From Gongronella butleri (taxonomy: Eukaryota; Mucoromycota; Mucoromycetes; Mucorales; Cunninghamellaceae): a stretch of 64,000 bases of DNA. A program made the position numbers and the translations under genes. Below the pieces are notes generated by a model, which saw only the letters and a program-made list of their open reading frames with translations, ran no database searches and was not told where the DNA came from. Shown one piece after another: positions 11,114 to 22,809 of the stretch (position 1 is the first letter of the stretch; each line of letters starts with the position of its first letter). The stretch is from the NCBI GenBank assembly GCA_025201375.1, contig JAIWZP010000033.1:299326-363325 (forward strand), read 5' to 3'.

Positions 11114-12148
11114 GGTCCTCCCTCCCCCCCAAAAAAAATAAGAAAAAAAAAAAAAAAGATAGCCCCTGATCCGACATTCTCTCGTGTGTCATCATGCTTT
11201 TCCCTGGCCACCTTTCCCGCCGCCCATGGCCTCAATTGTTCTCTTTTCTGCCCCAAGTTTTATAGCTATTCTGTACATATCTTTTTATCTCGCGACTCAC
11301 CTTTTATCTTGTTTTATGCAAATAAAACGCGTTTCCCCTGACTTTTTTTTTCCCTTTCTCTCGCTCTCCCTTTTTTTTTTTGACTCCATAAAGAAAAGTG
11401 CAATGACAAAAAAAAAAGCAACAAGGTGCTTTGGCTCCACGTGGCACGCATGGCCATGTCCAAAAACATCAAGAGACATGGCTGGAGAGATTGTACATGT
11501 GACGCTGGGTGGAAGCAAATTGAGTTCCAAGCATTACCCAAATCAGCAAGTCATGAAGATGTGATGGCCTGATTGGGTGACACAGACCCGTTAGACTCTG
11601 TCCGTTTTTGACTCCCCCCTCTCTCGCTCTCAATTCGCCTCTCCCCCCTTCTCATCATCCAAAAATTATGCTTGCCCATCTGGCACGAAGGAAAGATAGA
11701 CCAAATTTGGTAATTCCAGCTTTTTTTCTTCTCCCTGACCAAAAGGGCCAAAAGAGAGAAACGAGATAGCCGTTCTTAGAACTTTGTTCTTTTCCCCTCT
11801 CTCTTTCGCTTTTTTTACTCCACCTTTTCCCCCCTTTCTTGTCTGCCCCCTCTTTTTCTCTCTTTTTTTAAAAGCAGTCTCTGCCTCTTCTCGCACACAT
11901 ACGCACCACACGCCCTTCATATTCGCTTGCAAATTGATGTCTAACTCACAGTAAGAGCAAAAAAAAAAAAACGTAAAAAATTGGCCGCATTCGCGCGCAT
12001 GCATTTTGTGGTCGCCTCTCCCTCCCCCCCCTTTTTTTTTGTCTCCAAACACCAGATGAGCCCCTCATCGGCCAGCGTTGCACATGAAGCCAAAATAAAA
12101 AAAAAAGATGACGTCTCATGTCCTTTTTTTTACTTTTTTTTCGCGTCT
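11114..12148. other. Intergenic region, no gene seen
   Basis: Contains the 3' flank of the Sgf73 gene, with AATAAAA at 11320-11326, and then pyrimidine-rich DNA upstream of the GATA factor. ORFs on both strands are low-complexity and not credible. Confidence 0.5.
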
Positions 12149-14283
12149 ATGAACAGCAACGTTGGTCATCGCCTAGCTGAAGAGCGTCCGACGCTGCCGC
12201 CCATTACGAGCATGGACGGATTTTTGCGCGACCGTCCGCCCAGCATGTCATCTTCTGCGACGCCATCGTGTTCTGTGGCGGCGGCCGCGCCACTACCGCC
12301 ATGGAACACGCATAATGGCCACACGCCCGCGTCAACACCACCTTCCGCGTCGTCGTCATCGACCCCACCGGGCGCCGCAGCGCCTCTGTCGGCAGCCATG
12401 GCCAGCACGAGCCTCAATGCCGTGTCGTCGTCGTCGAATGTCACAAATATGGTCATTGACCAGGACGAATTCCGCCCCATGACCATGCAACCACCGCATA
12501 ACCCGACCATGGCATCGCTGCCCACGTCCAACCCCACGTCGTCGCCCATGATCATTGCAACAGCAAACATCCACCCTGCTGCTCAAAGCGATGCAAGCAG
12601 CACGAGCAGCAGAAGCAATAGCACGAGCAGCGCCACAAATATCGACCCTAATACCCTGTCGTCTTCATTATACCACCGGTCTGAACCACAAATCTTCCAC
12701 GAACGACGCCGCTCCTCTTCACATGAATCCCCCACGCTGCGCATTGACAAAGATATCAATGAGGTAATGTCCAATTCGCTTCCAAGAAAATTGCAAAAAG
12801 AAAAAAAAAAGAAAAAAAAGGAGAACAGCGCGCAAAATGGGTGCGCCCATCCGCCCCTTTTCCCCTTCAATTCGCACAAAGAGATGATGATGATCTTCTT
12901 ACCATCCATCCACTTGGCGTGGGTGTGTGGGATGCTCATTATTTTGGATTTACCCGACTTGGGAAATGCGGCGCCCTTTTTTCCTTGGGCTGATGACTCG
13001 CCTCCTTGCTCTATTTTTTTTTTTTTCTCTTTGGGTGCGATCATCTCATTTTTTATTTTTTTTTTATTTTTTGGGTTCCTATTTTTTTATTTTTGGATAG
13101 GTGATTCGCCAATGTCATTTTTTAAGTGATACGATGGCACAGCAGAAGCCCATGCTTCTCGATCAAGATTATTTTAGTGACTCAACCAACATGAGGCCCT
13201 GGTTGGACGGCATGATCGGGCGGGCCAATGAGGTTCTCAATGCCCTTCTACGATTGCGGAAACATCAGATGGCAGCGGAAATCATGAAGCTCCATGGCGG
13301 CCAAGATCAAGCTGACTCACACTCGGTAAGGCTAGCTCCCCCAAATCTCTTATCAGTTGCCCCTTTTTACCGCGTTGGCGGAGGAAACACGTAACAATGA
13401 GCCATACTTTGCTTCTTGACGTGCTTTATTCGCATCCAATCACGCGCAATCACACTCCATCGCTCTCAATTGCCTCGTCATCTCACGCGTCTCTTTCTTA
13501 GGATCTCGGCCAAGACAATGAAACCATCACAACCACCAAGATGTCCGGCAAAATGGAGGGCACCTTTCATACCATTCGACAAAAGCGACGAGGGGTAAGT
13601 GGATTCATGCAAAAAAAAAAAAAGAGACAGACAAAATGACAGCTAGCCCGTTGGGGGTGAATCCCTTTTTTTCTTCCTCCATTGGCACATGATGATCTGT
13701 GATTCATCATCGTGCCCTTCCATCAGCCTTGTCATTGCCCCTCTCCTCTCTTCCCCCCCCCCTTTTTTTTTTATTCTGCTGATGATGAAATGGGAGGCGG
13801 GTTGATGGGCTAGCTGATTGTGCGCTTTGGGCATGACACATCCCGGGAAAATAAAATTAACCTTTTATTTCCTGTTTAGCGCCGTGCGGCCTTTCAGGGA
13901 CGCTGTCATTCCTGCAACATCTCGGAAACTCCAGAATGGCGCCGTGGCCCAGATGGCGCACGCACACTATGCAATGCATGTGGATTGCGTAAGTTGAAAC
14001 ACGGCAAAAAAAAACCACAAAAAAGCATCCTCGGATGGAGCCAAATGACTCATTTTTTTTCACAGATTATGCCAAGCTGACGCGCAAAAAGGCCGAGCAG
14101 CAAAAGGAAATCCCAAAACCGAGTCGGCGGGAGACATATGACGTGCTGGTAGCCGATCTGTCAGTCAAAGATCACGATCCCATGCGCCGCTCGCGCAGAT
14201 CCATCTCGCATGTCGCCTCCCCTTCTGTATCAAGTCTCTCTTCCACCTTTCGAGCATCCTCATCCTCTCCTCCCACAAAATAG
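12149..14283 (+). CDS. GATA-type zinc-finger transcription factor, NsdD-like
   Basis: Five exons (12149..12763, 13101..13325, 13502..13594, 13880..13988, 14066..14283) join to 419 aa. The N-terminal ~200 aa are Ser/Thr/Ala/Pro-rich. A helical region follows (WLDGMIGRANEVLNALLRL), then the GATA finger CHSCNISETPEWRRGP...TLCNACGLHYAKLTRKK of the C-X2-C-X18-C-X2-C class. This X18 loop and the flanking RRAAFQGR and HYAKLTRK are typical of NsdD/Sub-1 regulators of sexual development and light response. The last intron splits the finger between Gly-Leu and His-Tyr. An upstream in-frame ATG exists at 12056; I prefer the one that directly follows the T-rich tract. The biological role in this organism is inferred. 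Confidence 0.85.
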
Positions 14284-15471
14284 CTCAATTAGCCTCATTT
14301 CTTCCCCCCCTTTTCCGCGTGCATCTCCATTTTTACAATCAAAACAACCCCTCCCCTCTCCAATTTCTCGTTTTTTTCTGATGGCTCCATCCACCTTTTG
14401 ACCTTGAATTTTTATGGGGCCCACGGCCGCCACTGGTTGCGCCGCCGCGCTTCATGTTTTTACCCGCTTTGCTACCAATTGTACACCTATCCGCCCTTCG
14501 CTCTTGCTTATTTTTGCATTCATTTCCTTTTTTGTGATAAAATACCTTTTTCCTAGCTTCGATGGCTGACTTCACGGGCGGATGCCTATTAAGCTTCTCG
14601 CGTTTCAAAAGGGGGACAATCTTCCTTTTCATGAAAAAGACGCGCTTTTGGGCTCCATGGAGCTTTTTTGTGTAGACAACGTCCCCCCCACCAAATGACA
14701 CACCTTACCAAAACGCGATTCTTAATCTTTTTTTCCCTTTGTGTTCAATTCGTACTCAAATAGGGTGTCAAAATGAGATCCCTCAAAAGATAAAAAAAAA
14801 AGTTCGCAATTGACCGCTTTGCATCATCGCCCCCCACGGACCAATCACAGCCAGCAGCTTTGTAATAAACAAGGTTTCGACAAAACCCTGTGCGAGGGAC
14901 CAATCATCGCACCACCGCCCAGTGGCAAACAAAAAAACGAGCTTTTTGGCTTTTATTTTGGGACAAGTCCATTTGCACGCTTCACACAACAACAACACTC
15001 CCACAAAACCAAGGACGCGGCCTTGTCTCCGAGCAACAAGTGCTTTTCCTCGTCTCTTTTTTTTTTTTTTCATTTGTCATCTTTGAAATAAAAAAGGGAA
15101 ATCAGATCTGAATTTAGCCATGTTGTTTGGATGGTATGTGACCCAACACAGCATCGTCATTCCTCCCACACCAATCCTGCCTCTCGCGCCACCCAAGACA
15201 GAGCCTCGGGGGCATTATGAGAAACAAGACGGCAAAGGACAAAAAGCCCCGGGAGCCTGCTCGTATCAAAGCCGGAAAGATCATCATCTTTTTCTAGTGA
15301 AAGAAATGGTTTGTCTGAAGAAAAAAAAAAAAAAACAGTCGGCTTCGGCGCCACTGCCGTATTTGTCGAATTCTGTCAAATCGAGAAATTGTGGGATCAG
15401 ACGGGAAAAAGGGTGCCTGGCATCGGCGCGCCCCAAATTCTGCCTCGATTCGAAAGAGATGAAAACGGCGT
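14284..15471. other. Intergenic region, no gene seen
   Basis: Convergent 3' flanks of the GATA factor and the Era GTPase. ORFs on either strand show no family resemblance and contain homopolymer translations. No RNA gene was recognised. Confidence 0.5.
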
Positions 15472-17033
15472 TTATTTCCTTTTTGTCTTGACCTGGATAA
15501 ACAGTTTCACAGGACGCTTGAATGCTGAGCTAAGCGCGGCCGTCGCGTCTTGCACGACGCTGTCAATGACGGCCCCCTTGGCGCCAACGACGATTTTATG
15601 CTGGCTGTCGCGCTCCACATACACGTTTTGCTCGATGCGCAGCGTGCCGTTGCGCAGCTCGGTCCAATCCACGTTTTCCTGACGGAGCATGTACGGTAGG
15701 TATTGGTGCAAGCGCTTGAAAAACTCGCCACGGATCACTTCTTCCACGCGCTTCAGCTCGGCCATCTCCACATGCTGGTCCCCAGGGTACAACCACGCAT
15801 GCGGCCGCGCATGACCAAAGAGCGTCCTCTGAGAACAAAAAAAAAAAAAAGATGGGATGTTCAGAATCCATCGAGTTTGGTGCGTGATTAAAGTTTTTTC
15901 CTACCTTGACCCTGGCAAGTCCCTGATCATTCAGGGCGGATATGTAGTGCACATCGCTAATGTGCTTGTACCGCTGCTGGAACGTGTGACAAACCTCGTC
16001 CAATGCGTCGTCGGCGTCGCGTGGGACCGTGTCCATCTTTTAAAAAGGAAGGTTAGTGGCCATTTGTGCATTAAACATTGCAGAAATGCCTCCTACCTTG
16101 TTAATCACGAGTGTCGCTGGGATTGAGAGACCTTTGAGGCGATCAAGCATATATTCTTGGGTTAATTGACTGGTTTCGGTGCCAACATGTCGTCCATCAA
16201 TCATCAAAAGTACTAAAATAGCAAAAAGAACGCGTCAATGGCCGACAAATTGCTCGTGTTTTGTCGTGTACCGTGATCCACCTCGTCCAATGCGCGCCAC
16301 GACGACGTCGTCACGCTGCGGTGCACAAGCTGTCTAGTTTTAGGCGCGACAATGCCTGGTGTATCCAGGAAAATCTGAATAAAAGAACGACTGAGTGCTT
16401 TTTTTTTTACGTGTGCGTGAACGTACCACCTGATAGTCGCCCTCGGAGAGGATGGCGAGAATACGGTCGCGCGTCGTGTGCGACTTTGGTGACACAATCG
16501 ACACCTTGCATCATCAAAACAAGAAAAAGTCGCGAGTCAGCGGAAAACGCGCTTTTTCTTTGCCACTGAAAGCGCGCCTCACCTCTTCGCCAATGAGCTT
16601 GTTGATCATCGTTGACTTTCCAGCATTGGGCGCACCGAGCACAGCAACTTTGAGCAGCCGCGGATGCGCTGGCTGCGCAAATGGCTGTACAGGCTTGGCA
16701 AGGCGCTCCTGCATCGTTGCCGGCCGCGGCGCTTGTGGCGTACGTGGTCGCACCACGCGTTCAGGCGCTTGTGTCTGTGTTTCTACGGGCGCGGGCGCGT
16801 CTGCTGCTGTCTGTGCCTTGGATCGTGCCGTTTTTACCGCTGGATCCTTGTTGCCGAGGGCGATCCCGGCCTGCCGCTTCGCCCGCGTCATAATGGCGTA
16901 CGCACGCTGCTGCCTGCCTGCACGAGATCAAGTGGCATGAGACGATCCACGCTCACGAAACAAGAAAAATCACGCATACTTGCACACACGCGCGAATAAA
17001 CTTACCATAATGAAATGCAAACCTAGGCAACAT
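15472..17033 (-). CDS. Mitochondrial Era-like GTPase (ERAL1 family)
   Basis: Seven exons (17006..17033, 16583..16917, 16430..16504, 16272..16374, 16097..16212, 15905..16036, 15472..15828) join to 381 aa. A presequence-like start (MLPRFAFHYGRQQRAYAIM) is split by an intron after 28 nt. The G domain shows G1 GAPNAGKST, G2/switch I VSPKSHTTRDR, G3 LDTPGI and G4 NKMD. A C-terminal KH domain contains VVGAKGAVIDSVVQDA. Era proteins bind the 3' end of small-subunit rRNA and assist ribosome assembly, here most likely the mitochondrial small subunit. Two introns (before exons 3 and 6) end in AAG rather than CAG or TAG; frame and motif continuity (IGEE|VSIVSP, VINK|MDTVPR) fix those junctions. Confidence 0.9.
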
Positions 17034-17569
17034 AAGAATGGAGGGGAAAAAGAGGAACAAGAGACGGGGGGGCGGAGCACTTTTTTTTTTTTGTGTGCCC
17101 CTGCTGCAAATCAGGCTCCGCTCTCCGACGCGGCGCAGTGCATAATACTCTTTTTTCTCGCACGAGACATGTTGAAAGCAGGGTCCAAGCTTTTTGTTGT
17201 TCCATTTCTTCACGAGGTTCTGGCGGCGTGCTAGTGGTATGCTCCATTATGATAAAATCCCAAAATCATGATAATCGTGTCTTTTTTTTATATTTTCTGG
17301 GACGTTTCCTAATGGATTTTTATTTTAAAAAAAAAAAGAGATTGGAATCGATTTATCACATATGTGTATTGTATCATCGGCGTAGCGGTACCGAACTGTT
17401 GAGATGCGCAATAGAAAAAAAAACAAAGAGGAGACAAAAAAGGATGATGAAGACAAGGCAAAAAGTGCTGTAATTATGGTACATGGGGTTTAAAATACAG
17501 GGTGACCCGGGACGGCCGTTCACCAGGCCATCATGATTGATGGATCAAATGGCGAGGCACGATTTACGC
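17034..17569. other. Intergenic region, no gene seen
   Basis: Short AT-rich DNA between the 5' end of the Era gene and the 3' end of the UNC93-like gene. It contains homopolymer tracts and no supported ORF. Confidence 0.5.
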
Positions 17570-19242
17570 TTACTTTCGCTCTTCATCGAGGAAAGCACTG
17601 TCTTGAGGCAAATTGGACCCCTTGACGTCCATGGAGTGCTCCGTATCCTGCTGGATGGTGTTGGGCACCTGGTTGGCAACAATGGCCATGAATGGGAACG
17701 AGATGGCGACCAAGACCCAGCTACAAAGCACGGTCGTGAACGAAAAATGTCAATCTCATTTCTTCTCTTTTTTTTTTTTTTTTTTTGTTCGTCACATACC
17801 TGATGACACACTCCCAGCGGAGGTAGATGTCAGAGGCATCAATGCCAAAGCTGACGGCAGCACCGGCACTCTGAAGGGCCTTGTAGAAACCGGCATAGCG
17901 CGCGAGCTGGTCACTGGCGTTGGAAGAGATGGCTGACATCATCCAATAACAATAGGTCTGGAACAGGGCGTCGGTAAAGCCGAAAAGCATGTACAGAACG
18001 AACGGGCCACCGAATTTGGAGCTGGTCCAGTGGATCGGGTCGGCATAGCTGTTGTCAAACGTCAATTGGAAGACGTAGGCGCCAATCCACACGCCCATCA
18101 CGATCAGGAACATGACGCCCAGCGAGATCAGCGCGCGCATGCGACGTGTCAGCTTTTGGTAGTCCAAGAACGAGCCAATTGCGAGCGACGCAACAATCTG
18201 CATCGTCCAATACATGGTGCCATTGAGCGCGCGTGTCGACGGGTCAAAGTAGACGGCGTTGATGCGGAATTGGTACGAGTAGAAAAAGTTGCTGGCAAAG
18301 AACGCGGGGAACAAGAGCACCATGCGCCATTCCTTCCACACCTCGGCAACGCCCTGCAATTCTTCTTTCCACGTGGTCTGGTGCATCACAACCACATTGG
18401 AGCCGTCGGAGCGCACGACGCGCGATGGCTTGGCGAGACCGAGCGACAGCGCCGTGCCAACAAGCATAATCACAACAAAAGCAGTGTATGTGCTAAAAAA
18501 AGAAACAAAAAGGGTTGTCAGCCACGAATCCATGCATGAACCTCCCGCTTTTTGCCTCCTTTTTTTTTTTCTTTTGCCTTACGCAGTAGACACGCCACCA
18601 GCCGTGTTATTAATGTTCATGCCCAGCGTGATCAACGAGCCAAGACAGCCACCAATGTTGAAAAGCGCCTGGATGAAAGGAAATAGTGAGATTTCGCGTC
18701 AATTGTACCTTGACATTTGCTCATTTCTTACCCAGAAAATGGCAATGGCCTTGCCCTTGTTCTTTTCGTCGGGGTACGACATCATGATCGTGCCTTGGCT
18801 GGACCAAAACACGGCCGCACAGCAGCCAAGAATCGCCCCGGCAGCAATGACAAAGCCGCCATTTTGCTGGCGATCATAAACCCACAGCGACGCCGAGTAC
18901 AAGGCGTAGCCAAGCGAGCTGACCTGTCAAATGCAAGATAAAAGAGGCAAATCCGACGACAATCAGCCTTCCATAATGCGCATTTCCCCTAAAATCACAT
19001 CCATTGCTTACTGTGAGGCATGGGCGGATGCCCAACTTGTTGACGATCGAGCCGGCAAAGAAGCCCACGATACAGAAGCAACCGTAAAGTGCGCCATTGG
19101 CTGAATCCGTCAGCGAGACGTTCGACGACATGGAGCCACCAGCACCGAGACCCGACAGCGCATTGAAAATACCAGGGCAGCACAGGCACACAAGACCCAA
19201 AAAGGTCACCTGAACCAGAGGCGAGTAATACCAATTGAGCAT
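17570..19242 (-). CDS. UNC93-like major facilitator family membrane protein
   Basis: Five exons (19012..19242, 18732..18923, 18583..18668, 17800..18492, 17570..17720) join to 450 aa with about eleven or twelve hydrophobic segments. Family hallmarks are the start NWYYSPLVQVTFLGLVCLCC, GIFNALSGLGAGG, ANGALYGCFCIVGFFAG, FWSSQGTIMMSYPDEKNKG and YQFRINAVYFDPSTRALNG. These match the fungal/plant UNC93-like (DUF895) branch of MFS. The substrate is unknown; some relatives modulate ion channels or sit in the plasma membrane. The C-terminal tail after the last helix is hydrophilic and ends FLDEERK. All introns use standard GT-AG ends. Confidence 0.85.
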
Positions 19243-21091
19243 GGAAAAAAAAAAAAGAGGAGAGAGAAAAGAAAGCGAGAGAAAGAACAAAAGGAAAGAA
19301 CAAAAAAATAAAAAAAAAATAGGGACGCCCTTTAAGCATTCCCCCTCTTTGCGTAGCTCCTAATTCAAAAATATTTTTTTTTTTCATCAGGTCTCAGGCG
19401 CTGTCAAAATTCAATGGTGATTTAACCAAAAAAGGGGCGTTTCAGCGCCAAGAGCAGGGTCCCATTTCCCTACTTTCAGCCAAACTGCCGTTGGTTCGCG
19501 CCCTATGGATCAGCCATGATTGGCTGGGCAATTTCGCTGGCTGCAGATTGGAGCCTCCTCGTTTTTTTTTTTTTTTTTTTTTTTTTTTTCAGGTGGGGAA
19601 CAGGGACGATCTGTGTGGGTGTGCAATGGCTCCCGCGGACGCCGACCTTGGCTTTGCCCCCCTCCACCCCCACACCATATGATGCACACCTACACGTTCT
19701 CTGGTCTTTTTCTTTCTCTTGATTTCGTTGTGTGTCTATCCATTAGCATCATTTTCTGCAAAATATTTCGTAGCGCAAACCTTGTTTGCTCGCTGAGGAC
19801 CCTTTTTCCGTGAACTTTAAAAGGGGCTGTTTATGTCATGGGCCTGCGAAGCATAAAAAAACATCAGGGTCTGGGTGGACCTTGTGCTAATTGGCGCGCC
19901 GCCTAATAAATTGTCCCGGTCCGCCATGCTTTTGGCAAGGCCCCACTTGCTGGTGCCAAAAAAAAAAAACCTATTGTTTGCTACCCATGGGGAAATGGTG
20001 GCCATGTTGTGTCACTCTTTGTCGTTCCACGAGAATGAACGTGCACATGGATGCACGCCAAAAGCAACATAGTCAATGGCGTGCCATGATGACCATCCAG
20101 CTGCAATAAAAACATGACGTTGTCTTTTTTCCCGTCCGCCCCTCAATTGAACGTGGGCCCGCTCCACTTGTGATCGGCTCTGGCGGCGAAAAAAAAAAAA
20201 AAACATTTCGGGATGATGGATGATGACGCCGACGACGGCGCGGCCCAGAATAGAAAAAAAGGGGCTAAACCTTCATAGGCTAAAAGAAAGGCCATTTGTC
20301 AACTGGGGTGTGGGGCCGAAACCTCATTATCCTCTGCACATGGAAACGACGGACCAATGAAGCCGCCCGCTGGCCGTGCTTGTTGACCCTGATCGCTCAC
20401 ACGCCCATCAATTACATAATGGACCCTAGTTTGAGGCAATTGGCAAGTCAAATACTGTAGACATGCTGATTGATTGTATTGCATCAATGCATTTCATCGT
20501 GCCTCCTAGGCACCGGACTAATTCTCGGCCAGTGATTTTTTGTGTGACTCGGGCCATTGACATTGTCGCAACGCCGAGCAAGCGCCAAAAACTTCAAAAA
20601 AGTTGTACCTGCTTCTTGTCCGCGACGTGGTCATGATTCCGTTACGTGTCAAGGGCAGCGCAAATCATCTTGTAGCCTTGGAAGGGGTCGGCCCGCCAGA
20701 CCATGCTGATATCATGCCGATGCTAGCGCCAATAAGCTTTTTTCGTTACTTTCTGAGTGGCAATGCTTATTTTTACTGCACGAGAGTGTGGCTAAGCGTA
20801 ATTTCCCAGGTCTTGCCGCCTTTCTTAAAAAAAAAAAAGGACAAACGTACCAAAGAGCAAAAGCAACGAGCAGCAAAAGCGACCAGCTCGATGCTTTTTC
20901 GCATTTTCTCACCATTTACCGATGTAATAAGCAAAAATGAGCAAGCAACAAAGGCTGATGCACGTGAAAACCAACCAGCCAACAGGTGTTGGGTGTTTGG
21001 GACAAATAAAAAAAAAGGGTCAAGGTGCCACCTCACTTGATTTCGTTTTTTTTCCACGCTCGTAAGGCGAATCGTCTTTTTTTTCGACCGC
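19243..21091. other. Long intergenic region with homopolymer tracts
   Basis: The interval between two divergent membrane-protein genes. A T run of about 29 nt lies at 19561-19589 and shorter A runs are scattered. No ORF is convincing, no tRNA or rRNA was recognised, and repeat family A was not seen. Confidence 0.45.
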
Positions 21092-21820
21092 ATGGCGACA
21101 TACGGGATATCGACGTTTGGCAAACCCATTGTGATTGACGAGGGCGGTGACGCACATCCGCTGCGCGTGGTGTTTGCAATTCTCACGTTTTGCATTGGCT
21201 TTGGTAATGTGTGCTTGGTGACGTGGTACTTTAAACAATCCAACAAACAGATTCATTTCAAGTACGTGACGCGTCAGAGCCCCTGGACGATCTTTAGCGC
21301 GTACGTGCTGCACACATTTGTCCACACGTTCCATTACATTGACAATATTTTGCGCCCCGTTGCATATTTTGAGCCAAAATACCTGTACCAGCGCTATTTG
21401 CTGTCAACAATGGAAGTCACCTTCTTTTTCAACGTGCCGCTGACGATTGCAGGTATTGCACTGATGAAGACACTGTGCCGCCAAGGCTTTCTCGAGCACG
21501 GCTACCTAGCCGCATACATTTGCTCGTCGCTTATGACGCTCATGCATTACCGTATTGAGCCGCCGGCATCATACACAGCCATTGTCAATGCGAGCATTGC
21601 TGGTGAGGGGCTGGCCATCGGCTTGTTCCTCGCAGCAGCCTTTTTGATCAAACAACAGCCCGTGACGAAAAAGATGGTATATTACAAGCTTCTGATCCTC
21701 GCCTTCGTGGCCGCCATCATTGGCATTCTGCTGCTCGTCAATTCCGGCGCACTCATCGCTCTTTTTGCACTCAGTCTTTTCGGCGCCATCATGGTGAAAT
21801 CGGCCGAGGTCACGCAATAA
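21092..21820 (+). CDS. Orphan multi-pass membrane protein with an HTFxHTFHYIDN motif
   Basis: A 242-aa single-exon protein that I do not assign to a named family. It has about seven hydrophobic segments: around residues 23-44, 67-78, 100-125, 131-150, 162-186, 199-217 and 220-236. Between the first two helices is a charged stretch. The striking element is LHTFVHTFHYIDNILRPVAY, where three histidines and Tyr-Ile-Asp-Asn lie at a membrane boundary, followed by EPKYLYQRYLLSTME. Such histidine/acidic clusters in small membrane proteins can bind metal or haem, but no function should be assumed. The start follows a T-rich tract (tcgttttttttcc). Codon use resembles its neighbours, so it is probably an ordinary expressed gene. 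Confidence 0.75.
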   Translation: MATYGISTFGKPIVIDEGGDAHPLRVVFAILTFCIGFGNVCLVTWYFKQSNKQIHFKYVTRQSPWTIFSAYVLHTFVHTFHYIDNILRPVAYFEPKYLYQRYLLSTMEVTFFFNVPLTIAGIALMKTLCRQGFLEHGYLAAYICSSLMTLMHYRIEPPASYTAIVNASIAGEGLAIGLFLAAAFLIKQQPVTKKMVYYKLLILAFVAAIIGILLLVNSGALIALFALSLFGAIMVKSAEVTQ

Positions 21821-21969
21821 CAATAAAAAAACACCAAGATTGTATTTGATGGATTCACGTTCTACATGGAAATTCACTCTTTGACCCACCAAACAAGATC
21901 TTGCGATTTTAGTTCGAATGAGCCAACTCTTGCATCGCTGTGATCATCTGGCGGCGCATAATGACGATT

Positions 21970-22130
21970 TTCAAAATGGCGGATTTTACAAGAGGTACAG
22001 TCACGGATTTTCAAAGGCTGAATTTGAGGTCAGTGGATCGCCACAGCATTCAACTACATGGCAAAACACATCGTGATAACTGACAGAAACACAATAAAAA
22101 CAAGGGGTCCGTTGACTGATTTCGGCGTAA
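21970..22130 (-). repeat. Dispersed repeat family A, inverted copy
   Basis: Blocks CGGATTTTCAAAGGCTG, GGTCAGTGGATCGCCACAGC, ATTCAACTACATGG and ACAATAAAAACAAGGGGTCC correspond in order to the copy at 47870..48045. They are the reverse complement of the copies at 7850 and 36600. Confidence 0.5.
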
Positions 22131-22329
22131 ACTGCGTTTGAGGGCTTTTTTTCGACTCAAGACCATCTCGACTGAAAATATTTGTAACAGTGCGAAACAC
22201 ACACTATCGGAATGAGCATGGATTGCTGCGTGCGTGGTCATTGGTGATCAATGAAAAAATGATTTTTTTGGTATTTTTGGCACGTTTTAAAAATCATAGA
22301 CGTTTTCGACACGCGATTAACCGCGTCAA

Positions 22330-22640
22330 ACATCCAGTGATGCGCTCCTGTTCCTAATCAAATCCATGCATCTGGCTTTTTCTTACTAGTAGACACGTCA
22401 GCGCGGCGCGTTGAGTGTGATTTTCTCGTGCAATTTGCCCTTGAATTTTAAACTAAAATTGCCCATTGCTCATCATTGAACAGAAGGGTCATGCTCTTTT
22501 TTGGCATTCCTCGCGGTTTCTCCATGCGATTCATCATGTGTGCAAGTTTGACGCTATTTAGGAGACCTATTTTTCAATTTTGGGTTGCAGGCCTTGTCAT
22601 GCCTAAATATTGATTGGCGTGTGGCGTGCCTTAAAAAGCT
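22330..22640 (+). repeat. Dispersed repeat family B, copy 1
   Basis: Shares with 48240..48550 the ordered blocks CTAAAATTGCCCATTGCTC, GTTTCTCCATG, GAGACC and ATTTTTCAATTTTGG, then GGCGTGT. The intervening DNA has diverged. Confidence 0.55.
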
Positions 22641-22809
22641 TGGAATGACTTGGGGTCAAATACCGCTCGACTACAAGGCTCGATGAGATGCGCCTTGCGA
22701 CCTTGCAGTGCTTGACTAGCAAACAGTAGTCGGTTTACCTAAAAATGCAATTTTTGACGTGCTTCACCTGCTGACGTAGCTTAAATGTTGCTAAATTTTA
22801 ATTAGAACG

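Noticed and set aside
18030..18539. 169-codon + strand ORF
   Set aside because: Antisense to a conserved UNC93-like exon.
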